DNA of 64,000 nt from the NCBI RefSeq assembly GCF_913055755.1, contig NZ_CAJXKH010000004.1, forward strand, positions 1 through 64,000, written 5' to 3'. Positions 50,869 through 59,656 of this stretch are shown one piece after another. The stretch's first letter is position 1; each line of letters opens with the position of its first letter. Below the pieces are notes generated by a model. The model searched no databases and was not told where the DNA came from. It saw nothing but the letters and a program-made list of their open reading frames with translations. The stretch comes from an uncultured Microbulbifer sp. Its GTDB lineage: Bacteria; Pseudomonadota; Gammaproteobacteria; Pseudomonadales; Cellvibrionaceae. A program made the position numbers and the translations under genes.

Positions 50869-51612
50869 ATGAAAAAGCTCAAGCTGGCTGCCGCCGTGGC
50901 ACTGCTGTTTCCCGCGCTTTGTGTGGCGCAAATTCCCGTTTCCGAACTCGACCTGACACGCTTTTACCTGCGCGTCGGTGCGAGTTTTGTTTATCCCGAT
51001 GATGACAATACCCCGCTGAAATACCAGGTACTGCAGGACTGGGACCTGTATCGAACCGGCTGGGAGGTGGAAGACGACACCACCTGGAATGCGTCCGTTG
51101 TGTGGCGCCCGCTGTCCTACCTGGGCCTGGAAATGCTGTATATCGGCGGTGCCGACCACAGCCTGGACCTGACCAATTTTCACGGCTACCCCGGCCGGGA
51201 CAATATCGCCTTCGGCAATTTCTCCGCTTCTTCGGCCAATCTATTCATCAACTGGTACTGGATGGACGAGACCTGCCTGGGGCAGCCGTATATCGGCATT
51301 GGCGTCAATTACACGCACTTTTACGACGACGAGCTGAATGCGGAATTCCAGAACTACCTGATCGACAGCGGCATTGCCGCCGGTCAGGGCAAGCTCGGCG
51401 CGGGCCATTCCTGGGGAGGCAGCGCTCAGCTCGGGCTCGACTGGCGCCTCGGCCACGGGCGCACCTGGCTGATCAATGCCGCGGCCATATACACCGATGC
51501 CAGTACCGATGCGGTGGTGACCTTCCCCGTCAATCCCGGTTACGACCGCCTCTATTCCGACATCGAATTCAATCCCTGGACATTCAACCTGGGGGTTACC
51601 TATGAATTCTGA
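50869..51612 (+). CDS. OmpW family outer membrane protein
   Basis: The 247-aa protein has a signal peptide (MKKLKLAAAVALLFPALCVAQ, cleaved about residue 20-21) and a small beta-barrel ending in a terminal Phe (LGVTYEF), as in OmpW/AlkL proteins. The stretch YLGLEMLYIGGADH and the middle strand QPYIGIGVNYTHFYDD fit the family. OmpW proteins are eight-stranded channels for small hydrophobic molecules. It sits alone between a terminator and the autotransporter gene. Confidence 0.85.
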   Translation: MKKLKLAAAVALLFPALCVAQIPVSELDLTRFYLRVGASFVYPDDDNTPLKYQVLQDWDLYRTGWEVEDDTTWNASVVWRPLSYLGLEMLYIGGADHSLDLTNFHGYPGRDNIAFGNFSASSANLFINWYWMDETCLGQPYIGIGVNYTHFYDDELNAEFQNYLIDSGIAAGQGKLGAGHSWGGSAQLGLDWRLGHGRTWLINAAAIYTDASTDAVVTFPVNPGYDRLYSDIEFNPWTFNLGVTYEF

Positions 51613-51713
51613 CGACCGCGAGTTTTGTCAAAGTTGATGGCCTCTCAAACTCTCCGCTAACCCACAAAAAATTCTGCTCGCCACAACAGATAACGCAAAA
51701 AGTGAGGGCTAAC

Positions 51714-54062
51714 GTGCGCAAAATCCTGCAGTTCCCACTGGCAGCCAGAACCATTGCAGTAAGCGGTGCACTCTTACTCTGCGCCTTTTTATGCTTGCCG
51801 CAGGTCGCCCGCGCTGACTGCAGCCCTTCCAACACCGGCACCGCCGGTGACGACCAGATACTGTGCGACACAGACAACGACGCCGCCGGCGCCGATGTGG
51901 AAACCTTTGCAGGCCGCGACACCCTCGACCTGAATGGCGGCACCATCGGCACCGTCGACAGCGGCAGCGGCGACGATGAAATCCACATCAACGGTGCCAC
52001 CGTCGAAGGGAACCTGCTGACCGGTGAAGGTAACGACCGGGTCACCGTGGACCTGCGCGAATCTGAGGTGGGCAACTTCTCCGGCGGCGGGCTCTTTACC
52101 GGTGCCGGCAACGACAGCGTCGAAATCCATGACGGCCTCGTGTTCGAGCTACATACTGGAGAGGGCAACGACCAGGTGACCCTGGACGGGGGATTTATTT
52201 TCAACGTTCTCGATACCGGCGCCGGCGATGACGATATTTACTGGGACGAGGGTATCGTCAATGCAATTCTCGGCGGAACTGGTTCGGACACCCTGGTTAT
52301 CGATGCCTTTGCCTATGAAGGCGACATTGCCATGGACGGCGGCGACGACCTCACCGCCGACGACGGCGATATCGATACGCTCAGGTTCAAACTGGACCAC
52401 GAACTCGATGGCCGCCTGCTGACCAACTGGGAGCGCATCATCATCAATGGCAGCTCCAGAATCATCTTTTCCGGGCAACTCGATGTCGGTGGCGGAACCA
52501 GCGGCACCACGCAGCTCGGCCTGGACATGCGCTTCGGCAGCATTGTGGAGTTTGCACCGCGCAACTACACCATTGGCGGCAATGTCCTGAATGCGGGCAC
52601 ACTCAATCTGCGTGACGACCGCTTCAATACCCTGAATATCGCCACCCACCAGGACGGTCGCTTTGGCAATTACCTGGGTCGGGACGGACGCCTGTGGATG
52701 GACGTGCAACTGGCCGGCGACGGCGCCCCCGCCGACCTGCTGACGGTCGCCGGCGATGTCTCGGGCACCACATACCTGCGCATTTACAATGCTGGTGGCA
52801 CCGGTGCACTGACCAGCGGCGACGGTATCCGCGTGATCGCCATCGACGGCAATTCCCCCGCCGACGCCTTCATCCTCGACGGCGACTACGTCGGCTTTGA
52901 CGGCCGCATTGCCACCGTTGGTGGCGCTTACGGCTACAGCCTGCACCACAGCGCCCTGATCGATCCGGACAACGGTGACTGGTACCTGCGCTCTACCATC
53001 GAGGATCCGTTTGCCAACAGCGGCGAGCTGATTCCCCGCTGGCAGCCGGGCGCGGTGATGTACGAAACCTACGCCCAGGTCATCCGCCACCTGAATCGCC
53101 CCGGCACCCTGCGCCAGCGTGTGGGCAACCGCTTCTGGGCCGGCACCAGCTACCGGGACCGCGGTATCTGCTGCTTTACCGATGCGACGGAACAAACCAC
53201 CGACGGTGGCGGCCTGTGGATACGCGGCGCGGGTGCCTACACCGAGATGGCGCCCGACCGCTCCAGCGGACGCGCCCGGTGGCAGCAGGACTACGGCCTG
53301 GTGCAGCTGGGGGCAGATTTTTCCGTAGACCCTTCGGTGTACCGCGGGCGGCTGATCCTGGGGCTATTCGGCCAGTACTCTTACGCGGATACCGAGCTGG
53401 ACACGTTTTTCAGCCACGGGCAGTTCGATACCGAGAACTACGGCATCGGCGGCACCGCCACCTGGTATGGTAACCAGGGCACCTATGTAGACCTGCAGGC
53501 CCAGTTCAACTGGTACGACAGCGACCTGCTGTCCTACGAGCTCTACTATCTTGCCAGCGGCAGTGACGCGGTGGGATTTTCGTTTTCCGCGGAGGCCGGG
53601 CACACCATCAAGCTGTGCGATTACTTCGCCCTCACGCCGCAGGTGCAGCTGACCTACAACGCGGAAGAGCTGGACGATATCAGCGATGGGTACGGCGTGA
53701 TCATGAAGGATGTGGACAACCAGGGCGGCGCGGCGCGCTTTGGCGTCGCCTTCGAGCAGCGGGTCAGCCGGCGCAAATCCCCGGCCAACATGTTCGGCAC
53801 ACTGCTGCTGGAGCGCATCAATCTCTACGCCATTGCCAATGCGCTCTACTACTTCGAGGATGAAACCGAAGTGGAGGTCTCCGGGGTACCGCTTTACCAG
53901 GCGCGGGACGAATGGTGGGGGCAGGTCGGCGCGGGCGTAACCTATGACGAGTGCGGTGACCGCTGTTCCTTCTACGCCGAGGTGGATTACGCCACCAGTT
54001 TCGACAACCCCGGGGACAGCTACCAGGCCAGTGCCACCCTGGGCTTCCGCTTCAAGTGGTAG
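51714..54062 (+). CDS. Autotransporter with RTX-like passenger repeats
   Basis: The protein of about 782 aa has a signal peptide (about 5-35), a passenger of beta-helix type (about 40-440) and a C-terminal autotransporter beta-barrel (about 500-782) ending GFRFKW. The early passenger carries Gly/Asp repeats of the form GxGNDxV/GAGDDDI (TGEGNDRVTVD, TGAGNDSVEIH, TGEGNDQVTLD, TGAGDDDIYWD), resembling RTX calcium-binding nonapeptides. I start at the GTG at 51714, with GAGGG five bases upstream; GTG at 51702 is the alternative. It would present the passenger on the cell surface. No protease site is visible. Confidence 0.85.
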   Translation: MRKILQFPLAARTIAVSGALLLCAFLCLPQVARADCSPSNTGTAGDDQILCDTDNDAAGADVETFAGRDTLDLNGGTIGTVDSGSGDDEIHINGATVEGNLLTGEGNDRVTVDLRESEVGNFSGGGLFTGAGNDSVEIHDGLVFELHTGEGNDQVTLDGGFIFNVLDTGAGDDDIYWDEGIVNAILGGTGSDTLVIDAFAYEGDIAMDGGDDLTADDGDIDTLRFKLDHELDGRLLTNWERIIINGSSRIIFSGQLDVGGGTSGTTQLGLDMRFGSIVEFAPRNYTIGGNVLNAGTLNLRDDRFNTLNIATHQDGRFGNYLGRDGRLWMDVQLAGDGAPADLLTVAGDVSGTTYLRIYNAGGTGALTSGDGIRVIAIDGNSPADAFILDGDYVGFDGRIATVGGAYGYSLHHSALIDPDNGDWYLRSTIEDPFANSGELIPRWQPGAVMYETYAQVIRHLNRPGTLRQRVGNRFWAGTSYRDRGICCFTDATEQTTDGGGLWIRGAGAYTEMAPDRSSGRARWQQDYGLVQLGADFSVDPSVYRGRLILGLFGQYSYADTELDTFFSHGQFDTENYGIGGTATWYGNQGTYVDLQAQFNWYDSDLLSYELYYLASGSDAVGFSFSAEAGHTIKLCDYFALTPQVQLTYNAEELDDISDGYGVIMKDVDNQGGAARFGVAFEQRVSRRKSPANMFGTLLLERINLYAIANALYYFEDETEVEVSGVPLYQARDEWWGQVGAGVTYDECGDRCSFYAEVDYATSFDNPGDSYQASATLGFRFKW

Positions 54063-54131
54063 TGCATTCAGCGCGCGGCCCGGTATCAGCACGGCATTAA
54101 CCTGCCGCCGGCAATTCCCTATACTCGAGCC

Positions 54132-55022
54132 ATGACTGACACCAACAGCTCCCTCTTCCCTTCCACTTTTGCAGATCACTGGTGCAATCTGCTTTGGGCC
54201 CTCGGCACCGAAAACATCAGCCAGCTCCCCGCCCTGCCATGGCTACCGAGATCACGTCGCGAGGAACTGAGAGATTTCTTTGCCGCACCGGCAATCCGTG
54301 CCTCTCTGGAAAATAACTTGCGGGGAATCATGGAATCAGCAAAGTCCCGACGACTGGGTATTTATTTTGAAAACCTCTGGGCATTTGCGTTCAAGTACCA
54401 CCCCGAGTACCACTTGCTTGCACACAACCTTCCGATACGCGTCGAGGGCAAAACCTTGGGTGAACTGGATTTTGTAGTGCGCTATCTGCCCGACGATGTC
54501 ACCGAACACTGGGAAGTGGCGGTGAAGTTTTACCTGCAGGTTGACGATTACTGGGTAGGACCAGGCCTCAAGGACCGCCTGGATATCAAGCTTGCGCGCA
54601 CCCGCGACCATCAGCTTCCGATTATCGAGCAGCCAGATGCCCGCGCGCTTCTCAAAAATCAGGATATCGATATTCAACGGCAGTGGACCCTGATGCCCGG
54701 ACGTCGCTTCCAGCAATTGCACGCGGCACCAAAGGAAGGCGCTTGCTGGTGGACAGATTGGCAGGGCTTTCTCGAGCACTTTGCCGACAAAACCTGGCAC
54801 TGGCTGCAATTGCCCAAACAGTGCTGGCTGGCTCCCTGCGCCCCCACCCACAGCACGCCACAGGTAGCCGTGACTTATGCCGCTCCAAAGGTACACGCGC
54901 AGCTCGGTGCTCACGGCCCCCTCTGCATGGCTGCGGTAGTCGGTAACCGGGAGGTCAGCCGGGGCTTTATCGTGCCCGATGACTGGCAGGAACGCGCCCA
55001 CCAGAGCCTGCGCCAGCAATAA
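54132..55022 (+). CDS. DUF1853 family protein
   Basis: The 296-aa soluble protein is a DUF1853 member. Family landmarks are GIYFENLWAFAFKYHPEYHLLAHNLPIRV, GELDFVVRYLPDDVTEHWEVAVKFYL and VGPGLKDRLDIKLARTRDHQL. The spaced GELDF and EVAVKF motifs look like a PD-(D/E)xK nuclease core (Asp, Glu and Lys in order), so a nucleic acid role is possible, but no biochemical function is known to me. It stands between the autotransporter and the gbsR-like gene. Start ATG at 54132 is preceded by CTCGAGCC, no strong Shine-Dalgarno. Confidence 0.8.
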   Translation: MTDTNSSLFPSTFADHWCNLLWALGTENISQLPALPWLPRSRREELRDFFAAPAIRASLENNLRGIMESAKSRRLGIYFENLWAFAFKYHPEYHLLAHNLPIRVEGKTLGELDFVVRYLPDDVTEHWEVAVKFYLQVDDYWVGPGLKDRLDIKLARTRDHQLPIIEQPDARALLKNQDIDIQRQWTLMPGRRFQQLHAAPKEGACWWTDWQGFLEHFADKTWHWLQLPKQCWLAPCAPTHSTPQVAVTYAAPKVHAQLGAHGPLCMAAVVGNREVSRGFIVPDDWQERAHQSLRQQ

Positions 55023-55037
55023 ATCCGCAATCAGCAG

Positions 55038-55065
55038 TTGACACAGGTCAATCTTTGTCTAGAAT
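55038..55065 (+). promoter_or_regulatory. Consensus sigma-70 promoter of the GbsR/MarR-like gene
   Basis: A perfect -35 box TTGACA (55038-55043) is followed, 16 bases later, by TAGAAT (55060-55065). Transcription would start near 55072, 32 bases before the ATG. It is the cleanest promoter in the window by eye. Confidence 0.75.
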
Positions 55066-55083
55066 TTTCAGAAATTTCTGAAA
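55066..55083 (+). promoter_or_regulatory. Palindromic operator at the gbsR-like promoter
   Basis: TTTCAGAAATTTCTGAAA is an 18-base perfect palindrome that begins immediately after the -10 box and spans the likely transcription start. A repressor bound here would block the promoter. A partial half-site, AGAAATT, lies a few bases downstream at 55088-55094. Self-regulation by the encoded GbsR-type protein is inferred. Confidence 0.7.
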
Positions 55084-55103
55084 CTTAAGAAATTACAAAA
55101 AAC

Positions 55104-55676
55104 ATGAAACTTTCCAGCCAGGCACAGGCGTTCGTGCTGCACTTTGGAGAAATGGGCAGCCGTTGGGGCTTTAACCGCACCGTGGGGCAGATGTTTGCCC
55201 TGCTGACCATCCACAATGAACCGCTGAATGCCGACCAGCTGGCAGAAGCGCTGAAGATCAGCCGCGGCAATGTCAGCATGGGCCTGAAGGAATTGCAGGC
55301 CTGGCGACTGATCGAGCTGCATCACCAGCCCGGTGACCGCAAGGACTACTTCACCGCTGCCGGCTCCATCTGGGACCTGGCACGCACCGTGTTCGAGGAG
55401 CGCCGCAAGCGCGAACTCGACCCCACCCTGACACTGCTGCGTCAGCTGTTGCTGAGCGACCCCCGCGACCAGCAGGAAGCGCAGGCACAGGAAAAAATCC
55501 AGGAGGTGTACAGCCTGCTGGAAATGCTCGACCAGTTTGCCAACACCCTGAGCAGGCTGGATGAAAAGGACCTGCTCAAGTTGATGAAACTGGGATCCGG
55601 CCTCAGCAAACTGCTGGAACTGAAATCCCGCGCCGGCATCACCGCCAAAAAGGAACCCAAGTCCCGGAAAAAATAG
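55104..55676 (+). CDS. GbsR/MarR family transcription regulator
   Basis: The 190-aa protein matches the GbsR branch of the MarR superfamily: GEMGSRWGFNRTVGQMFALLTIHNEPLNADQLAEALKISRGNVSMGLKELQAWRLI is the winged-helix part, followed by a helical C-terminal part (about 95-175). In other bacteria GbsR-type proteins sense choline or related ligands. Here the gene sits just upstream of cydAB on the same strand, with 51 bases between, so it likely regulates respiration or is co-transcribed. The promoter and palindrome upstream support autoregulation. Confidence 0.85.
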   Translation: MKLSSQAQAFVLHFGEMGSRWGFNRTVGQMFALLTIHNEPLNADQLAEALKISRGNVSMGLKELQAWRLIELHHQPGDRKDYFTAAGSIWDLARTVFEERRKRELDPTLTLLRQLLLSDPRDQQEAQAQEKIQEVYSLLEMLDQFANTLSRLDEKDLLKLMKLGSGLSKLLELKSRAGITAKKEPKSRKK

Positions 55677-55727
55677 CTTTGGCAGGCCTGCAATACCCTG
55701 CAATCAGAAGTGTCATACGAGGTGCCC

Positions 55728-57131
55728 ATGCTGGATACACTGATCCTGTCGCGCATACAGTTCGCGGCCAATATCAGCTTTCATATTCTCTTTCCCACCA
55801 TCACCATTGCCCTCTGCTGGATCCTGTTCTTTTTCAAACTGCGCTACGACATCACCGGCAACCCGGTGTGGATGCGGGCCTACCGCTACTGGGTAAAGGT
55901 GTTTGCCCTGACCTTTGCCCTCGGCGTGGTGAGTGGGCTCACCATGTCGTTCCAGTTCGGCACCAACTGGCCGGGCTTTATGGAAAAGGTGGGCAATATT
56001 GCCGGCCCCCTGCTGGGCTATGAAGTGCTCACGGCATTTTTCCTCGAAGCCACCTTTCTCGGCATCATGCTGTTCGGGATCAAGCGGGTTTCCAGCCGGG
56101 TGCACACCATTTCCGCCCTGATCGTGGCCATCGGCACTACCCTGTCCGCGTTCTGGATTCTCGCCCTCAACTCCTGGATGCAGACACCGGCGGGCTATGA
56201 ACTCCGCGACGGCGTGGTGCACGCCAGCAACTGGCTGGAAGTCATTTTCAACCCGTCCTTCCCCTACCGCTTCGCGCATATGCTGCTTGCCTCGGGGCTG
56301 ACCGCGGCCTTTTTTGTGGCCGGCCTATCCGCCTATCGCATATTAAAAGGTGACCACAAGCAGGCACCGCGGCTGGCATTGAAAACCGGCCTGGTGGTGG
56401 CGGCCATTCTGGCACCGGTGCAGGCCTTCGTGGGTGACCTGCACGGGCTGAATACCTTTGAACACCAGCCGCAAAAAATCGCCGCCATGGAAGGGGTGTG
56501 GGAGACGGAAGAAGGGGCACCGCTACTGCTGTTCGCGATTCCCGATGAACAACAGCGCACCAACCACCTGAGTATCGGCATCCCCAATATGGCGAGCCTG
56601 ATCCTCACCCACAAAAGTGATGGCACGATTCGCGGGCTGAACGAATTCGAGGGTAACCACCCGCCGGTAAAACCGCTGTTTTTCGGCTTTCGCATCATGG
56701 TCGGCATGGGCCTGCTGATGCTGGCGGTGGCGTGGGTTGGCTGCTACCTGCTGCAGCGCCACGGCGAGCTGCCCCCCTGGATGTTGAAGGTTCTGGTGGG
56801 GATGACCTTTTCCGGCTGGCTGGCCACCCTGGCGGGCTGGTATGTCACCGAGGTGGGCCGCCAGCCCTGGCTGGTAACCGGCGTATTGAGAACCGCGGAA
56901 GCCGTCACTCCGGTGGCCCCGGCCAACGTGGGGCTCTCGCTCACGCTCTACCTGGCGACCTATGTGGTGTTGATGTGGGCCTACATCCATACCCTCAGGG
57001 TTATGGCGCTGCGGTCGGTAAAAGTGGAGGAGTTCGAAACCGAAGAACCGGTGGCCGACGGCAGCCTCACCAACCTGCACCGCCAAACACCTGCGCAATA
57101 CGACGTTGAAGTTCCGGGAGGTAACCGATGA
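55728..57131 (+). CDS. cydA: Cytochrome bd oxidase subunit I (CioA/CydA, short Q-loop)
   Basis: Subunit I carries the hemes and the quinol site of cytochrome bd, a terminal oxidase. I start it at ATG 55728 (MLDTLILSRIQFAANISFH), with GAGG five bases upstream; GTG at 55710 would add six residues. The protein, about 467 aa, shows SFHILFPTITIAL (heme ligand His), GLTMSFQFGTNWPGF, SWMQTPAGYEL and RPFAHM-like HMLLASG segments, and VTEVGRQPW. The length implies a short Q-loop, the CioA/cyanide-insensitive type. The stop overlaps cydB by ATGA. Confidence 0.92.
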   Translation: MLDTLILSRIQFAANISFHILFPTITIALCWILFFFKLRYDITGNPVWMRAYRYWVKVFALTFALGVVSGLTMSFQFGTNWPGFMEKVGNIAGPLLGYEVLTAFFLEATFLGIMLFGIKRVSSRVHTISALIVAIGTTLSAFWILALNSWMQTPAGYELRDGVVHASNWLEVIFNPSFPYRFAHMLLASGLTAAFFVAGLSAYRILKGDHKQAPRLALKTGLVVAAILAPVQAFVGDLHGLNTFEHQPQKIAAMEGVWETEEGAPLLLFAIPDEQQRTNHLSIGIPNMASLILTHKSDGTIRGLNEFEGNHPPVKPLFFGFRIMVGMGLLMLAVAWVGCYLLQRHGELPPWMLKVLVGMTFSGWLATLAGWYVTEVGRQPWLVTGVLRTAEAVTPVAPANVGLSLTLYLATYVVLMWAYIHTLRVMALRSVKVEEFETEEPVADGSLTNLHRQTPAQYDVEVPGGNR

Positions 57132-58150
57132 ACAGTTTTACAGCGATGGCCAGCGGCGACTGGCTGCCGGTGGTATTTGTCGGCCTGATGGGCCTGGCAG
57201 TTCTGGTCTACGCCATTCTCGACGGCTACGACCTGGGCGTGGGTATCCTGCTGCCCATGGGGGAAGCGGACGAACGCCAGCGCGATACCATGATTGCTTC
57301 CATCGGCCCCTTCTGGGATGCCAATGAAACCTGGCTGGTCCTGGCCATCGGCCTTTTGCTGATCGCCTTCCCGCAAGCCCACAGCATCGTGTTGACCAAC
57401 CTGTACCTTCCCGCGGCCATCATGCTGATCGGGCTGATCATGCGCGGGGTGGCGTTCGACTTCCGCGCCAAGGCGGCGGTGGACCACAAGCTCGCCTGGG
57501 ACCGCACCTTCAAACTAGGCTCACTACTCACCACCCTTACCCAGGGCTACATGCTCGGCCAGTATGTGATGGGGTTTGAACAGGGCTGGCCGGCGCAGCT
57601 GTTCTGCCTGTTGAGTGCGCTGGGAGTTACCGCCGCTTACACCTATATCGGTGCCGCCTGGCTGGTGATGAAGACCGAACATGACCTTCAGCGGCGCGCG
57701 GTAGCCTGGACCCGCGCTGCCGGCCGTGCCGCGCTGCTGGGCGTGGTGGCGGTGTGCGTGATCAACCCGCTGGTCAACCCGGGGGTATTCGACCGCTGGT
57801 TTACCTTCCCGCTGGTGATGTTCGTACTGCTGATCCCGACCCTGTGCTTTATCGGTTTTATTGCCAACGATATCCTGCTGCGTCGACTGCCGAAGGCGGC
57901 AGACCGTCACTGCAGCCTGCCGTTTTATATCGTGGTGGGGATTTTCATTTTGAGTTTTGGCGGCCTGGCGTTCAGCTTTTTCCCGGAGATCATTCCCGGC
58001 AAGCTGGATATCTGGGCCGCCGCCAGCGCGCGGGAATCCCTGCAGTTCATCCTGGTTGGCGCACTGATAGTGGTGCCGGTAATCCTGGCCTACACCGCAC
58101 TTTCCTACCGGGTTTTCCGCGGCAAGGCCACGGACCTGCGCTACTACTGA
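57128..58150 (+). CDS. cydB: Cytochrome bd oxidase subunit II (CioB/CydB)
   Basis: The 340-aa integral membrane subunit pairs with CydA. Family features are AILDGYDLGVGILLP, IGPFWDANETWLVLA, and FPQAHSIVLTNLYLPAAIMLIGLIMRGVAFDFR in the N-terminal half. Its start overlaps the cydA stop, so translation is coupled. A small CydX-like subunit gene is not evident in the 40 bases downstream before the terminator. The pair would let the cell respire at low oxygen or in the presence of inhibitors such as cyanide. Confidence 0.93.
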   Translation: MNSFTAMASGDWLPVVFVGLMGLAVLVYAILDGYDLGVGILLPMGEADERQRDTMIASIGPFWDANETWLVLAIGLLLIAFPQAHSIVLTNLYLPAAIMLIGLIMRGVAFDFRAKAAVDHKLAWDRTFKLGSLLTTLTQGYMLGQYVMGFEQGWPAQLFCLLSALGVTAAYTYIGAAWLVMKTEHDLQRRAVAWTRAAGRAALLGVVAVCVINPLVNPGVFDRWFTFPLVMFVLLIPTLCFIGFIANDILLRRLPKAADRHCSLPFYIVVGIFILSFGGLAFSFFPEIIPGKLDIWAAASARESLQFILVGALIVVPVILAYTALSYRVFRGKATDLRYY

Positions 58151-58191
58151 TCGCTTCCAGCATAGGCTGCCATTCACTGCGGCAGCGCCAA

Positions 58192-58232
58192 TAAAAACGG
58201 CCCGCGCTCGTAATAGAGGCGGGCCGTTTTTT
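58192..58232 (+). terminator. Bidirectional terminator between cydB and the pectate lyase gene
   Basis: AAAAACGGCCCGC pairs with GCGGGCCGTTTTTT around a 12-base loop. The A-run and T-run allow it to end both the cydB transcript (plus) and the pectate lyase transcript (minus). Confidence 0.85.
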
Positions 58233-58269
58233 ATGATCGATTCAGGACCGAAGCGGGTGGGTGCAAGGC

Positions 58270-59484
58270 TTACTGCTTCCACTTGCGGTATTGCTTCAGC
58301 GCTTTGTAGGGCTGTTCGGTATACCAGCCGTAGCCCTCGCGGCGCTCCGCCGATACCTGCTCGATATCGAAATACACTTTGCCGTCGCGGTCGCCGAACA
58401 CCGGGCGATCGCTGTCGATATCGTAAAAGCGCGCCCACAGCGGGTCCGCGTCCTCTTCCGGCACCAGCGCGGGGAGCTCGTCACCGCGGCGGTAGCGCAG
58501 GCCGTCAATCTGGTGCCTGGCAAACCACTGGTTCGCGTGGTCGATGGCTTTGCGGAGCTTTTCCGGCGGATTCTCCAGGGTCATCAGGAACAGCACCAGG
58601 TCGGCACTTTCGCTGGTGGCCAGGGCCACCGGCTCGAACGCGCGGGCCGAGGTGGGCTCCAGGGTCTCGGCATCGTGCTGCGCGCCCCAGATAGTGGGCT
58701 CGCCGTTTACCTCGACCTGGGTGGCCACCAGCATATCCAGCGCGCGTTCGAGGCTGCGCTTCGCCTGCAGTTTCAGGTCGTCGGCAACAAATGCCAGGCG
58801 CTCGTCGCCATTGGCCGCGGCGGCCACCACCTTCAGCAGGTTGGAGATGGCATCGTCGTTGAAGGTAATGTCATCGTGGTACTTGCCGCGCAGCGGGAAT
58901 GTCTGCGGCCAGCCGCCGTTGGGGTACTGGGCCAGCAGGATATAGCGCAGCGCGCGGCTGGCGGAATCGCAGTACCGGCGGTCCTGGTGCGCATTGCAGG
59001 CATTCACCATCACCCAGAACTGGGTACTGGTGGCGTAGTTGTCGAAGGTGGGAACGTAGCTTTTCTCGGTCCCGAACTGCTCGCCGGGCTGGCGCGGTGT
59101 ACGCATATCGGTGCGCTTGGACCAGCCACCGGAAGGGGTCTGGAACGAGAGCAGGCTGTCGGCGAGCGCCTTGCCTTCCGCGCTGGCGATAAACTCGCGG
59201 TCGCTGACCGCCTTCTTGATATCGAACCCGAACAGCTTGTGCTTGCTGGGTTTGAAGCTTTTCTTCAGTCCCGCGGCTGCCAGTTCCTGTTTGATCACTT
59301 CCTGATCCAGGGCGTAGAAATGCTCGGAGAGTGCGCGGTACTCCTGCATGGTCTGCGCGGGCTTGTGGCGATCAGCGGCTTTGCTACCACCGGCATTGCT
59401 ATCTCCAGCATTGCTGTCACCGGCGCAGCCAGCCAGCAAGGTCAGGAGCGCCACTAGCGGAAAGATATTCTGGCTAATTTTCAT
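58270..59484 (-). CDS. Pectate lyase lipoprotein (PL10-like)
   Basis: The protein of about 404 aa has a lipoprotein signal peptide (MKISQNIFPLVALLTLLAGC) followed by short repeats GDSNAGDSNAGG. The catalytic domain matches polysaccharide lyase family 10: QTPSGGWSKRTDM, DNYATSTQFWVMV, QYPNGGWPQTFPLRG, YHDDITFNDDAISNLL and the end DRPVFGDRDGKVYFD. Such enzymes cut polygalacturonate by beta-elimination and need calcium. I start at ATG 59484; an upstream GTG at 59493 adds three residues. It stands alone, with no other pectin gene in the window. Confidence 0.9.
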   Translation of the reverse strand: MKISQNIFPLVALLTLLAGCAGDSNAGDSNAGGSKAADRHKPAQTMQEYRALSEHFYALDQEVIKQELAAAGLKKSFKPSKHKLFGFDIKKAVSDREFIASAEGKALADSLLSFQTPSGGWSKRTDMRTPRQPGEQFGTEKSYVPTFDNYATSTQFWVMVNACNAHQDRRYCDSASRALRYILLAQYPNGGWPQTFPLRGKYHDDITFNDDAISNLLKVVAAAANGDERLAFVADDLKLQAKRSLERALDMLVATQVEVNGEPTIWGAQHDAETLEPTSARAFEPVALATSESADLVLFLMTLENPPEKLRKAIDHANQWFARHQIDGLRYRRGDELPALVPEEDADPLWARFYDIDSDRPVFGDRDGKVYFDIEQVSAERREGYGWYTEQPYKALKQYRKWKQ

Positions 59485-59602
59485 ACGATGCACTGTCAGG
59501 CAGAAATTATTATTTGGTCATACCAAAGTGATGCTATCAGAGTCTCCCTGCCGGTGAAACCCGCTCCATTCACTGCATAAACGAGGCTGCCTGCCCGCAT
59601 AA

Positions 59603-59629
59603 ACAAAAAACCCCGGCACAAGGCCGGGG
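59603..59629 (-). terminator. Rho-independent terminator of the metalloprotease operon
   Basis: Read on the minus strand, CCCCGGC pairs with GCCGGGG around a short loop, followed by TTTTTTG. It lies about 28 bases after the metalloprotease stop at 59657. Confidence 0.85.
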
Positions 59630-59656
59630 AAAGCAACAATGAAGGACCGTTACCGG

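Noticed and set aside
52149-53195. A 348-codon open frame antisense to the autotransporter gene
   Set aside because: Shadow of the Gly/Asp-rich passenger codons, without motif or start signal.
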